The notes: generated by a model from the letters alone, not told the origin. Shown: positions 35,602-43,532, numbered from the stretch's first letter. The stretch is DNA of 64,000 bases from Trichomonas vaginalis G3 (GCF_026262505.1 NC_067206.1:9172268-9236267); one strand, 5' to 3'. Program-made: numbers and translations.

Positions 35602-35617
35602 TTTATCTCCATTAAAA
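35602..35617. promoter_or_regulatory. 16-bp divergent promoter
   Basis: TTTATCTCCATTAAAA is all that lies between the ATPase start (minus) and the penton-like start (plus). It resembles the TTTTTATCCGAA-type motif seen before capsid genes. Confidence 0.5.
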
Positions 35618-36498
35618 ATGCAAGTCAGAAATATTCAGAACATAGCACCGAGTCTAACTGACAAGAGTATAAAGATATACTATGAACACGTTATGATGAA
35701 ACCAACCAAAATTCAAGAAAGTCAGTATACTTATGAATATCCAAGACACTGGGTAGAGTATGTAGGAGGTGAGAAAGCTATTGAAATCAGACAGGTTCGA
35801 AGTATTCCAGCAGGAAGGACAATATTATTGAAGAACTTTAATGTTTTGAGGTATAATGATGAAACAAAGAAGCAAGATAGTTTTCCCATTGCTGTGTATG
35901 TGAACCTAGACACAGGAGATGACATGAAAGTTTTTAACACAAAGCTTCAAACGGTAGTGAGAGAACAACTACTGCGGAAGGGCATCCATTACCTTCAGAA
36001 GTTACCATAGCATATAATTTTGAAACAAACTCAATAGATTTTAAAGTCATCTCTGCAAAGAAGTCAGGTTTTACATTTAATGAAGCAGATGTATATTCGA
36101 ATGAAAACTTCAAAGCTATTGCATGGTTAGATAATGACGATTGCTTTAAGAAAATATTTAAATTCAGTGACTCAACGATGTCAATAGATGACCTTCGTGG
36201 AATGTTACCATCGATGTTTACAGTAGAAGGTTCAGCAGGATTGCTTACAAGATTGTCAATTGGTGGTATTTGGTCTCGTGAGAACATTGTTATAAAATCC
36301 AGTATAAGTGAATTTGCTGAAGAATCTATATTATGTCTTTCAAACTACATGTATTCGCCACCGAAGCATTATAGTATAACAAACTTTGTCAGTAAGTTTA
36401 ACATAAGACTTGTCGAACCTTCTTCAATGAAAGATGTTGTGCTACCTAAAGATGGAAAGGATGGACTCATTATTGAGATGATTTTAATTGCATATTAA
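35618..36498 (+). pseudogene. Penton-like minor capsid gene, broken copy
   Basis: Starts MQVRNIQNIAPSLTDKSIK. The first part (YTYEYPRHWVEYVGGEKAIEIR) follows the pattern of the 12146 and 62788 proteins, including the F(K)YPxxW and IxxRxxx segments. The later part ends in GLIIEMILIAY. It looks broken about once. If correct, Mav-2 holds two diverged penton-like genes (24894 and this one) plus the 32679 gene. Confidence 0.5.
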
Positions 36499-36723
36499 AT
36501 GAGCTTGTTCTTGAAGGTCAGTCATGATGAAATAACTGTTGTAGAAGATGTTAGCAATTGTTCAGACATTTTGAAGCGAATAGATGAGATAAGAAAGAAG
36601 TTAGATAGACCGCAAAGCGGTGAGGGCGAAGCCCGTGAGAATGTTTATGTTTCATTGACTTTCTCCAGTAACGAGAACTTTTATGAGATAATATTGAAGA
36701 GAGATGATTTTAATATGGTGTAA
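36499..36723 (+). CDS. Small protein with in-frame hairpin insert
   Basis: A 74-residue protein (MSLFLKVSHDEITVVEDV start). The middle, DRPQSGEGEARENV, is encoded by two adjacent hairpins; without them the protein would be a compact alpha/beta unit. The family is unknown. It starts immediately at the preceding stop and ends 3 bp before the next ATG, so the three genes form a tight same-strand group. Confidence 0.55.
   Translation: MSLFLKVSHDEITVVEDVSNCSDILKRIDEIRKKLDRPQSGEGEARENVYVSLTFSSNENFYEIILKRDDFNMV
36609..36634. repeat. GC-rich double-hairpin cassette in coding sequence
   Basis: ACCGCAAAGCGGT (36609-36621) and GGGCGAAGCCC (36624-36634), the same two-hairpin layout as 12111-12135 with a different first stem. 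The reading frame stays open. Confidence 0.8.
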
Positions 36724-37251
36724 ATGGTAGCTTGGGCAGCTTTAGGCGCAATGGGAACAAAAGCATTAGCATTTGGAGCAAAAGCACTTGGAGCTTATGA
36801 CGCAGTAAATAAAATGAGTGGAGGAAGGGTTTCGAAGACATTAGATGCAAATAAAGGGAAGATTGGAGGCTGGGTTGCAAAGAAGTTAAGATTAAATAAA
36901 ATAGGGCTCATAAATAAAGCATCCAATTTGGTTGCGACTGAGTCAGAAAATGCTTTAGGAAAGGACGATGAGTTTGCAAAACACGCAAAAGACTTTAATG
37001 ACCAGATGAAAGGTGAAACAATGCATTTAAATAGAGTCGATGGAACTCTTCCTCCACCAGTAGTTCTTCCGTATGGTCCCTATGGAATGTATGGAAACCC
37101 TTACGAAAGACCATTTGACCCATTGACTGGTGGAAGTAACTGGTATCATTACGGACGAAGAAGAAAGACAGTCAAGTTGGAGACAGACGTGAAGAAAGCA
37201 ACTAAAAAGAAACCAAGGAAGAGTTATAAAGCAATGAATTCAACAGGTTAG
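36724..37251 (+). CDS. Ala/Gly-rich virion protein, membrane-lytic or core type
   Basis: A 175-residue protein. The N-terminal 60 residues are small and hydrophobic with Ala/Gly helices (WAALGAMGTKALAFGAKALGAY), the middle is Pro/Tyr/Gly-rich (LPYGPYGMYGNPYERP), and the C-terminus is strongly basic (RRRKTVKL, KKATKKKPRK). This layout recalls adenovirus minor proteins that disrupt membranes or bind DNA. The match is by composition only. The last codons run into the block shared with Mav-1 at 16105. Confidence 0.5.
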   Translation: MVAWAALGAMGTKALAFGAKALGAYDAVNKMSGGRVSKTLDANKGKIGGWVAKKLRLNKIGLINKASNLVATESENALGKDDEFAKHAKDFNDQMKGETMHLNRVDGTLPPPVVLPYGPYGMYGNPYERPFDPLTGGSNWYHYGRRRKTVKLETDVKKATKKKPRKSYKAMNSTG

Positions 37252-37270
37252 AAAAGAACCAAAGGGTCAG

Positions 37271-37330
37271 AGCCGCTTTGCGGCTAGGGTGAAAAACAGG
37301 TGAAAAGGTAGATCTCACCGCTTCACCTAA
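37271..37330. repeat. Hairpin and GGTGA block, Mav-2 right
   Basis: AGCCGCTTTGCGGCT (37271-37285) is followed by GGTGAAAAACAGGTGAAAAG and CTCACCGCTTCACC. The corresponding Mav-1 block (16135) lacks the AGCCGC hairpin, so this is a second presence/absence difference for the hairpin family. Confidence 0.7.
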
Positions 37331-37379
37331 ATTTATTTTTGTGCTATGTTTTCATACGTGGAGGGTGGTGATATCATTA

Positions 37380-37923
37380 ATTTTTAAGTTTACTGAAATT
37401 TTTTATTTGGATGTAAATGACAGAACAAAAGCAACTCATTCGAATTCCACAGTATAACAAACATACATTTAAACATTTATTCTTCCTTCCTGAGCATAAC
37501 ATGTTCTTTCAAATACATCCGAGACCAGTTGACTTTTCATTGACTGTGTATAAAGATAGAAATAGTTATATCATTAAACCATACGATGACGAAGGTAAGT
37601 TATGTAAATTGTACGTTAAGAAGTTAGAGAAAGTTTATGGCTTCAAGTATGACTACAATAGGGTTAACACTGATGATGAAGATATTGAGGAAAATTTATG
37701 AAACATTAGTGAAGTTGTTAGTGAGAACGATAGTGAGAACGTTTATTTTTTACATTAGTGAGTTCGTTAGTGAAGGTTTGGCGCTTTGTAAATATTTAAG
37801 GTTAAATTAGTTTTTGCGTTCATGTTGTAAAATAACGTTAACGGTTTTGTAAAGTGTCAAATTCACAAGTATTGGGTAAGGTGGAAACGCAGTGCCACCA
37901 TACCCAACATAACCATACTAACT
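37380..37923. repeat. Mav-2 terminal inverted repeat, right
   Basis: Inverted copy of 21044-21589. It contains the 94-residue ORF, TTAGTGAG repeats (37703-37780) and the terminal hairpin (about 37869-37910, arms TTGGGTA...TACCCAA). It ends CATACTAACT. Confidence 0.9.
37417..37701 (+). CDS. Terminal-repeat ORF, 94 aa, right copy
   Basis: Identical in protein to 21268-21552. See that entry for features. Both copies are transcribed towards the element ends, and each ATG is directly preceded by ATGTAA. Confidence 0.75.
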   Translation: MTEQKQLIRIPQYNKHTFKHLFFLPEHNMFFQIHPRPVDFSLTVYKDRNSYIIKPYDDEGKLCKLYVKKLEKVYGFKYDYNRVNTDDEDIEENL

Positions 37924-37929
37924 AACGTT
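37924..37929. repeat. Target site duplication AACGTT, right copy
   Basis: Directly follows the CATACTAACT terminus and equals the hexamer at 21038-21043. Confidence 0.9.
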
Positions 37930-38009
37930 CATATTCCGGATATGTTGGGAGCAGTTCGAAACATCTGAGCTGACTTCGGACAAAATTGGACAATGTCAAC
38001 AAATTCATC

Positions 38010-38290
38010 TTTGGTCGGACTGCCTTGAAGGTAAGTCCCTTACATGTAAGTAGCTCTGGTAAAGTCTTCTCATTTCTGCTAACTTTTGGAGTATAGCTTC
38101 GTAGTTTAGAAGTTTTAATTTTAATTGTCTTATTCCACTCTTGACATCTAAACGGTAACTATCCATGAGGTCAAGAGTAGCTTTGGTAGCTTTAAGTGGA
38201 GCTATCTGTTCCTTGACCTCTGCAATTTTGGTTGCAATTGTGGTTTGAGCTCCTTCAAGTTCGCCGTCTATGTCGTTCTCAACGCCTCAA
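38010..38290 (-). pseudogene. Coiled-coil protein remnant of El-3
   Basis: On the minus strand an open stretch of about 90 residues reads EGAQTTIATKIAEVKEQIAP and on to LDLMDSYRLDVKSGIRQL, a clear coiled-coil composition. It has no start of its own and is a broken gene. Similar in style to the coiled part of the HNH-type protein, but I see no direct match. Confidence 0.45.
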
Positions 38291-38379
38291 CCATGGCTTG
38301 AAACTCTCATCGGTCCATTGAGATTGGTGTGACGAATTTAACTTGCTTCATTCAAAAAATGAAAAAAAATGTTTTACTC

Positions 38380-38695
38380 AAAACGTTAAGGTTGACTGAA
38401 CTGGTTGGATGTCGCCTTCACAGGTTATGTAGAACGCTGACCCGAGAAGTGAAGGAGAGACTGAATTGCCAATTTCATATGGGTAGGGGTTCTCCTTGTT
38501 TGGTATTTTTATCCAAGGACGTTTGTTTAGGAACTTAACAAGAGTTTTCTTTTGGCGTCCTTTATGTCGTCGAAAGGAGTGTTTTCGGTATTTGAATTGG
38601 AATTCCAGTCGAAGTCTCGAGATTCAAGCAGCCCTTCCAGAAATAGCGGTGAACTTGACCTTGGGCTTCATTACCCTGCGCAAGTCTGCTTAACA
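38380..38695 (-). pseudogene. El-3 gene remnant, unknown product
   Basis: Minus-strand coding-like sequence includes KPRPW-type basic and NPYPYEIGNSVSPSLLGSAF segments. It is broken with several breaks. It could have been a structural protein, but nothing firm supports that. Confidence 0.35.
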
Positions 38696-38699
38696 ACTT

Positions 38700-38779
38700 C
38701 ATTTATCTCTATAAGGTAAATTGCCTCGTCAAATCCTTCTGGTATTCCGAGTCCTTCCATCCGACAGGAAAATATTTTC
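38700..38779. repeat. 80-bp direct repeat flanking an insertion, left copy
   Basis: CATTTATCTCTATAAGGTAA and on to CCGACAGGAAAATATTTTC. The same 80 bp occur at 40074-40153. They hold the start of a small minus-strand ORF and the first palindrome of the 40141 array. Confidence 0.85.
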
Positions 38780-39073
38780 GAAAAAACCAGAATTTTCGAA
38801 AAAGTGACACCAACTATTAAAGTTATTTTATTACTAGATTTATTTACAAATTATAAGATAAATCATTAACAAAATATATTTTTATATAAATAAAAAACTT
38901 TTTTATACAAAAAATACAATCAATCGATAAATATTATAAAACATTTATTCCAAAAAGATTAAGTATAGGTGGGATCCTGCATATAATATAATTTTATGTC
39001 ATAAAGCTTACAAATTTTAGATGGACCACAGTGAGAATGTGAGTGGTTAATTTAAAGGTGGTCTGATAAAGAT

Positions 39074-39760
39074 ATCGAAGCTTACTCAACACAGCATGAA
39101 GCAGTTTCTAATACACAATCTTACTAGTGTGGTTTCGGTCGCCAGCGCTCTCATAGGGGTGCTGATTTCAAAAACCACTACTTCAAATTATTCAACAATA
39201 CTCAATGCAGCATGAAGCAGCTACTACTGCTGTATCTTACTGGTAGCGTTTTGGTCGTTGGCTCTTGCACAGTCTCTCAGATTTTCAAAATTTTTTTTTC
39301 AACACTATCTTGTTTCGCTCTCAGAAAGCTATCCTACAAAGACATCGAAGCTTACTCAACACAGCATGAAGCAGTTTCTAATACACAATCTTACTAGTGG
39401 TGTTTCGGTCGCCAGCGCTCTCATAGGGTGCTGATTTCAAAAACCACTACTTCAAATTATTCAACAATACTCAATGCAGCATGAAGCAGCTACTACTGCT
39501 GTATCTTACTGGTAGCGTTTGGTCGTTGGCTCTTGCACAGTCTCTCAGATTTTCAAAATTTTTTTTCAACACTATCTTGTTTCGCTCTCAGAAAGCTATC
39601 CTACAAAGACATCGAAGCTTACTCAACACAGCATGAAGCAGTTTCTAATACACAACTTACTAAGTGGTTTTCGGTCGCCAGCGCTCTCATAGGGTGCTGA
39701 TTTCAAAAACCACTACTTCAAATTATTCAACAATACTCAATGCAGCATGAAGCAGCTACT
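39074..39760. repeat. Satellite with about 270-bp dimeric period
   Basis: Units begin with ATCGAAGCTTACTCAAC at 39074, 39344 and 39611; the third is cut short by the microsatellite. Each unit holds two related halves of about 135 bp, both including CAGCATGAAGCAG and a TTxTTACTxGT segment, so the true monomer is about 135 bp arranged as dimers. No coding sense. Confidence 0.85.
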
Positions 39761-39761
39761 A

Positions 39762-39985
39762 ATAAATATATACATATATAAATATATACATATATAAATA
39801 TATACATATATAAATATATACATATATAAATATATACATATATAAATATATACATATATAAATATATACATATATAAATATATACATATATAAATATATA
39901 CATATATAAATATATACATATATAAATATATACATATATAAATATATACATATATAAATATATACATATATAAATATATAAATAA
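39762..39985. repeat. 16-bp microsatellite
   Basis: About 14 near-perfect copies of TAAATATATACATATA. Open frames over it are an artefact of the repeat. Copy number in assemblies of such repeats is unreliable. Confidence 0.95.
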
Positions 39986-40062
39986 CAAAATATAATCAAA
40001 AAACAGTGTTTGGAAATTTAAGGTTAAGTGTCACTTTTTCTACTGTCACTTTTTCGTAAATT

Positions 40063-40134
40063 CTACCACACTCCATTTATCTCTATAAGGTAAATTGCCT
40101 CGTCAAATCCTTCTGGTATTCCGAGTCCTTCCAT
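40063..40134 (-). CDS. Short ORF, 23 aa, gene start cut by insertion
   Basis: Encodes MEGLGIPEGFDEAIYLIEIN plus three residues. The copy in the left flanking repeat (38700-38779) has the same start. It is the beginning of a minus-strand gene divided from the rest by the 1.3-kb insertion, and it faces the palindrome array. Confidence 0.4.
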   Translation of the reverse strand: MEGLGIPEGFDEAIYLIEINGVW

Positions 40135-40153
40135 CCGACAGGAAAATATTTTC
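40074..40153. repeat. 80-bp direct repeat flanking an insertion, right copy
   Basis: Matches 38700-38779 essentially base for base. Confidence 0.85.
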
Positions 40154-40361
40154 CCGACAACTGGAAAAAATTTTCCGGACAAAGGGAAAAATTTTTCCCG
40201 ACGACAGGAAGAACTCTTCCAGTTGTCCGTCCGTAAACCATTCAAATTTTCGAAAATTGAGAACTTTTTGGTCGAACTTCAGAAAAAGTTTTTCCTTCCG
40301 ACAGAAAAAGTTTTTCCTTCCGACAGAAAAAGTTTTTCCTTCCGACAGGAAAATATTTTCC
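40141..40361. promoter_or_regulatory. Symmetric array of nine palindromes between divergent genes
   Basis: Palindromes GGAAAATATTTTCC, GGAAAAAATTTTCC, GGGAAAAATTTTTCCC and GGAAGAACTCTTCC are centred at about 40147, 40169, 40191 and 40213. GAAAAAGTTTTTC (three copies) and GGAAAATATTTTCC are centred at about 40288, 40310, 40332 and 40354. AATTTTCGAAAATT lies at the midpoint (about 40251). Spacing inside each group is 22 bp, about two DNA turns. Spacers contain CCGACA. It fills the region between the minus-strand ORF at 40134 and the plus-strand gene at 40382, so it may be an operator or replication-origin array. Confidence 0.7.
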
Positions 40362-40381
40362 ATCCCACAGGACACAAACGA

Positions 40382-40966
40382 ATGTCCCACGTCCCACCAA
40401 CCGAGTCCATTCCCAAACCAGAGGAACCGAAAGCTGCAGAACCACAACAGTCTCCTCAGCAACCTCAGTTCCAGCAAGTACCTCCGATTTACTACCAATT
40501 TCCACCTCAAGGTTACTACCCACCACAAGGCTTCCCGAACTACCCTCCTCAGCCTATGCCTTACTTCCGCCAAACCTTGATGTTCCAGCAAGCTCCACCC
40601 CAGCAATTCCAATTCCAATCTCAATCGAAGAGAGACCAAGAGTTCGAGGAAGGTCTGAACCGCTTACGCAAAGATTATGCCACAGCCCCTATGGAAGACG
40701 ACAGGCTTTCAGTCTCTTCCCTCAAATCGACCGATTCGACTCGTACCACAGATTCGGTTCGTGACCGTGAAGACTACCTCAAGCAGTCTGAGAGACTCTT
40801 CATCCTACAATCATTTACAGTTGGAGCTCTCAAGAACATGCGCAATTACGAAGGTCAGACACCAGCTGGAGACCGCAAAACAGACGTACTCGCAAGAGCC
40901 GTCCAGCTCGTCAAAACAAAGACTGAGATAGTCGACTTCATTCTTGCAGCTTGCCCATACAAGTAA
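40382..40966 (+). CDS. Pro/Gln-rich protein, 194 aa
   Basis: Starts MSHVPPTESIPKPEEPKAAE at an ATG directly behind the palindrome array. Residues 15-85 are Pro/Gln/Tyr/Phe-rich and probably disordered (IYYQFPPQGYYPPQGFPNYP). The C-terminal 80 residues are helical (RDREDYLKQSERLFILQSFTV). The family is unknown; a scaffold or nucleic-acid-associated role would be a guess. Codon use is like that of the El-3 polymerase. Confidence 0.6.
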   Translation: MSHVPPTESIPKPEEPKAAEPQQSPQQPQFQQVPPIYYQFPPQGYYPPQGFPNYPPQPMPYFRQTLMFQQAPPQQFQFQSQSKRDQEFEEGLNRLRKDYATAPMEDDRLSVSSLKSTDSTRTTDSVRDREDYLKQSERLFILQSFTVGALKNMRNYEGQTPAGDRKTDVLARAVQLVKTKTEIVDFILAACPYK

Positions 40967-40995
40967 AAAAAATAAACAATTACGAGTTAAACTTT

Positions 40996-41196
40996 TTATT
41001 CTTTCTTTTCTGAGTTGTTTAGAGCTGGTTTCTCTTGTAGGAACCTTTCGTACTCTTCCATGGTCATGTAATTGCGAATTTTGTACGCAATTCCAGGTTC
41101 GTTGTTTTTGAACCTGATGTATGTAACGCTTCCATCCTCCTCGGGGAAGTAAGCTGCTAACATCTGACCAAGTTTTCTCGGTGACTCGGAGCTCAT
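40996..41196 (-). CDS. Small protein, 66 aa
   Basis: MSSESPRKLGQMLAAYFPEE at the start, then SVTYIRFKNNEPGIAYKIRN and MEEYERFLQEK. A compact beta-alpha protein of unknown family. Preceded by AAAAAGTGACATTTTT, which resembles the sequence before the next gene (AAAAAGTGTTATTTTTT). Convergent with the Pro/Gln-rich gene. Confidence 0.5.
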   Translation of the reverse strand: MSSESPRKLGQMLAAYFPEEDGSVTYIRFKNNEPGIAYKIRNYMTMEEYERFLQEKPALNNSEKKE

Positions 41197-41236
41197 AAAA
41201 ATGTCACTTTTTAAATGTTAAGTTTTTAGTCTTATT

Positions 41237-41431
41237 TTACCCTTTGTTTACCCTTTGTTTGTCAAGGTAGTATTGGAGTGCAATTTCTCCAAATTCTCTG
41301 TGTCGGAGTTCTTCAGCATTTTCCAAGGTGTACCTGGAGAACTCAAAAAAGTTGTCAAGAAGATACTGCCATGCTGCTCTTCTGAGTTCGTCGGTATTTT
41401 GGAAGTGTTGCACCTTCGAGTCTTCGGACAT
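41237..41431 (-). CDS. Small protein, 64 aa
   Basis: MSEDSKVQHFQNTDELRRAAW start; helical, Trp/Phe/Tyr-rich. Unknown family. Same strand as the 40996 gene, 40 bp upstream of it. Divergent from the membrane protein gene at 41475, with 43 bp between starts. The upstream AAAAAGTGTTATTTTTT is a candidate El-3 promoter motif. Confidence 0.5.
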   Translation of the reverse strand: MSEDSKVQHFQNTDELRRAAWQYLLDNFFEFSRYTLENAEELRHREFGEIALQYYLDKQRVNKG

Positions 41432-41474
41432 GAAAAAATAACACTTTTTCTATTAAACCGTTTTGGCATTTCTC

Positions 41475-41654
41475 ATGAGTGAGTATAGTTCTGCCGAACC
41501 ATTGGAAGAGAAGAAGTACCCTTGCTGGCAAAAGACAAAAATAGTTGCCTTAGTTGTCATTGCAATTGTACTCGTAATTGAATTCATTGTACTTCTCTTC
41601 ACGTACCTAAAACTCAAGGACGGCATATGCTTTAAGAAGCTACCATCTTATTAA
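41475..41654 (+). CDS. Single-pass membrane protein, 59 aa
   Basis: A charged N-terminus (EYSSAEPLEEKKYPCWQK) is followed by one hydrophobic segment, IVALVVIAIVLVIEFIVLLF, and a short Lys/Cys tail. Type III or tail-anchored topology is possible. Small membrane proteins like this occur in virion membranes of large DNA viruses; the role here is unknown. Confidence 0.55.
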   Translation: MSEYSSAEPLEEKKYPCWQKTKIVALVVIAIVLVIEFIVLLFTYLKLKDGICFKKLPSY

Positions 41655-41769
41655 GACTAAACATTATTTTTATTGAATTCAGCACAAAAATCATGAATTT
41701 CCTTAAGATAGAAAAAATAAAGTTAGTTTTATTTTTATTTATTTTTTTATTTTGTATGTAAAGACAGAT

Positions 41770-42606
41770 ATGTCAACAACAGAGAACACAACAACAGTTA
41801 TAGTCCATGAAGCTATAAATGAAGAATATGAGTGGGTTCAGTTTAACAAACAACTCCGTCTCATTCGTTCGGTCAAAGACGATATGTACCAAATGCAAAG
41901 TATTTTGACAGCATGTTTTGCTCCAGATACTAAGCTTCCTAAAGACTGGTTTAGGAACCAAAGCACACAAGAACTTTTGAGCGAAGCACAGCGAGACATA
42001 CTTTTTTCTGAAAACAGTGAAGCACAGCGAGTAGGGAAGAAACCCCAGTCGCCAAAACTCTATGAAAATCGTGAAAAATTGCCAAATGGTTTGAGAGGTT
42101 GGTATGTACATAGACTTCTTGTAAATGCTGTTGCAATGTGGGCTTCGCCTCGTTATGCTTGAATATTTACAGACTTCTTGACGAAATTCATAGACAAGAA
42201 CGTGAAGAGCTAGAGAACAAGCTTGAAGCAAAAGACAAAAACATTCAGAAAAGAATACCACGTTCGTACCAAAAGGAAAGGAAAAGAACTATAAGTATAT
42301 GATTTATACTGAAGAGATGGAAAATGAAGAAGATAAAGATATGGTTATGTTGCATTTAGTCAGAAGAAACAACAAAGCTTTTACGACCTTGCTAAGATTT
42401 ACAAATCTGACAGAAATTGGTTCTATCGCGAAAACTTACCGATTTCAATGACCCCAAATGAAGATGTGAAACAAATAGTTCAAGATACGTTACCTCAAAC
42501 ACACTATGATATGAAAGGTTGTACAATACTTACCTTCAAAGAAGACTTACCGCTACTGAAAGAAAAAATAACAGAGTATTTTGACAACTTCAAACAAGCA
42601 GAGTAA
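41770..42606 (+). pseudogene. KilA-N-like gene, broken copy
   Basis: Close homologue of 6499-7323, with the same AT-rich leader and ATGTAA start-stop before the ATG. It has two or three breaks. The KilA-N core LPNGLRGWYVHRLLVN is readable. It also has an extra segment near 42005-42050 compared with Mav-1. Confidence 0.75.
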
Positions 42607-42619
42607 ATGAACTCTTTTT

Positions 42620-43490
42620 TTATTGACTTTTTACAATTTGAACTTTGTTTGCGTAGATATGAATTCTGAAAGAAGTATGAGGGTCTTGTATGACTTTGTA
42701 CTTCTCCCATAGTTCATGTCTGTCAAACTTACCTGCCATGGACTCTTTCATAAGTTCCATGAAATCGTCTTCGGACAATCCGGGGAAAAGTATAATGTCA
42801 GTAAGTATTCTCTTTATATCCTTACTTAAACTCTTTGCTGTCTGTACACAAATGACAACTGAGATGTTAAAGTGTCTGAGCTTCTTAAGAATTCGACACA
42901 TATCTTGTTCTCTGTTCTTTAACAAAGGATGAGAGGCGAAATCATCTAAGATAAGAAGACATCTATGAGGGTAAGTCTTCCAATCGTAAGATTGCAATTT
43001 CTTCGAAATGTATTCTATCTCTTTCTGTTTGTTTCTGAAGTGTTTCTTCTCTAATATTCTCTGCATTTCCTCATTAGGGTCTTTGAACTTAGAATTTATA
43101 TACTCATTTATAGCATTATACTTCAAAACTCTTCTTTGGTACTTCTTTATCCAATCTAAACAACTCAGAGTCTTTTATACATACTAACTTAGACTTCTTT
43201 ATAATATCTTTGAACGAAATTGACGGTTTGGTCAAATTGACCAGAAGTACTACAAATGACTACTAACTCATAGAATGGGTTCTTCTCATCTAGTTCTTGT
43301 TGTTTGTCAGCCATTTTAAGATAAGTGAAAGTCTTACCCGACCCAGGTGGTGCAATTAGACCTGTTATACCATTCTGAGCAAATAAGAACTTGTCATGTA
43401 TAGGCTTTATCTGAGCATTTCTAACTTCCTCTTGTTCTTATTTAAAACATTCTCAAATTTCTTGTCAATGTCAGCAAACTTTTTTTTCTA
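42620..43490 (-). pseudogene. A32-like packaging ATPase, Mav-B, broken copy
   Basis: Walker A-like APPGSGKTFTYLK near 43330-43370 and Walker B LLILDDFA near 42950 are visible, followed by ICVQTAKSL and the C-terminal FRIHIYANKVQIVK. It has about two or three breaks. It is distantly related to the Mav-2 ATPase, which supports a separate lineage. Confidence 0.75.
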
Positions 43491-43532
43491 ACATATTTTT
43501 AGAAAAAATTAAAAATTTTTATCTTTTAGAAA

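Larger units (their letters stand above)
21044..37923 (-). mobile_element. Maverick/Polinton Mav-2 with both ends
   Basis: A 16.9-kb element delimited by inverted repeats of about 545 bp and by the AACGTT duplication. Parts: terminal-repeat ORF, capsid cluster, penton-like gene, polymerase remnant, assembly gap, integrase, fibre, a second set of structural genes, packaging ATPase, terminal-repeat ORF. It is broken: the polymerase has more than ten breaks, and at least three other genes about one each. The terminal repeats differ at only a few positions, which suggests recent insertion. Damage to the polymerase beside near-intact capsid genes may in part reflect sequencing error next to the gap. 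Confidence 0.93.
38780..40073. mobile_element. 1.3-kb AT-rich insertion in El-3, class unknown
   Basis: No gene seen. Near its ends it has CGAAAAAGTGACA (about 38794) and TGTCACTTTTTCG (about 40044), an inverted 13-bp pair, with a second TGTCACTTTTTC just inside. It contains a dimeric satellite and a 16-bp microsatellite. It is bounded by 80-bp direct repeats, far longer than a normal transposon target duplication. It may be a miniature DNA transposon that has gathered satellite DNA, or an assembly join. Confidence 0.5.
37924..41665 (+). mobile_element. El-3, Maverick-like element, right segment
   Basis: Continuation of the 16764-21043 element beyond the Mav-2 insertion. The first half is broken, with several breaks across two or more genes, and carries a 1.3-kb insertion (38780-40073). 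The second half has four small genes that look whole and a regulatory-looking palindrome array. The right boundary is set where sequence typical of Maverick KilA-N leaders begins, so it is approximate. Confidence 0.55.

Noticed and set aside
39727-39999. Open frames of about 90 codons rich in Tyr and Ile.
   Set aside because: They are translations of the 16-bp microsatellite in all three phases.
40141-40361. A CRISPR array, because of repeated units with regular spacing.
   Set aside because: The units are short palindromes at 22-bp spacing with nearly constant spacers, and no cas genes are present.
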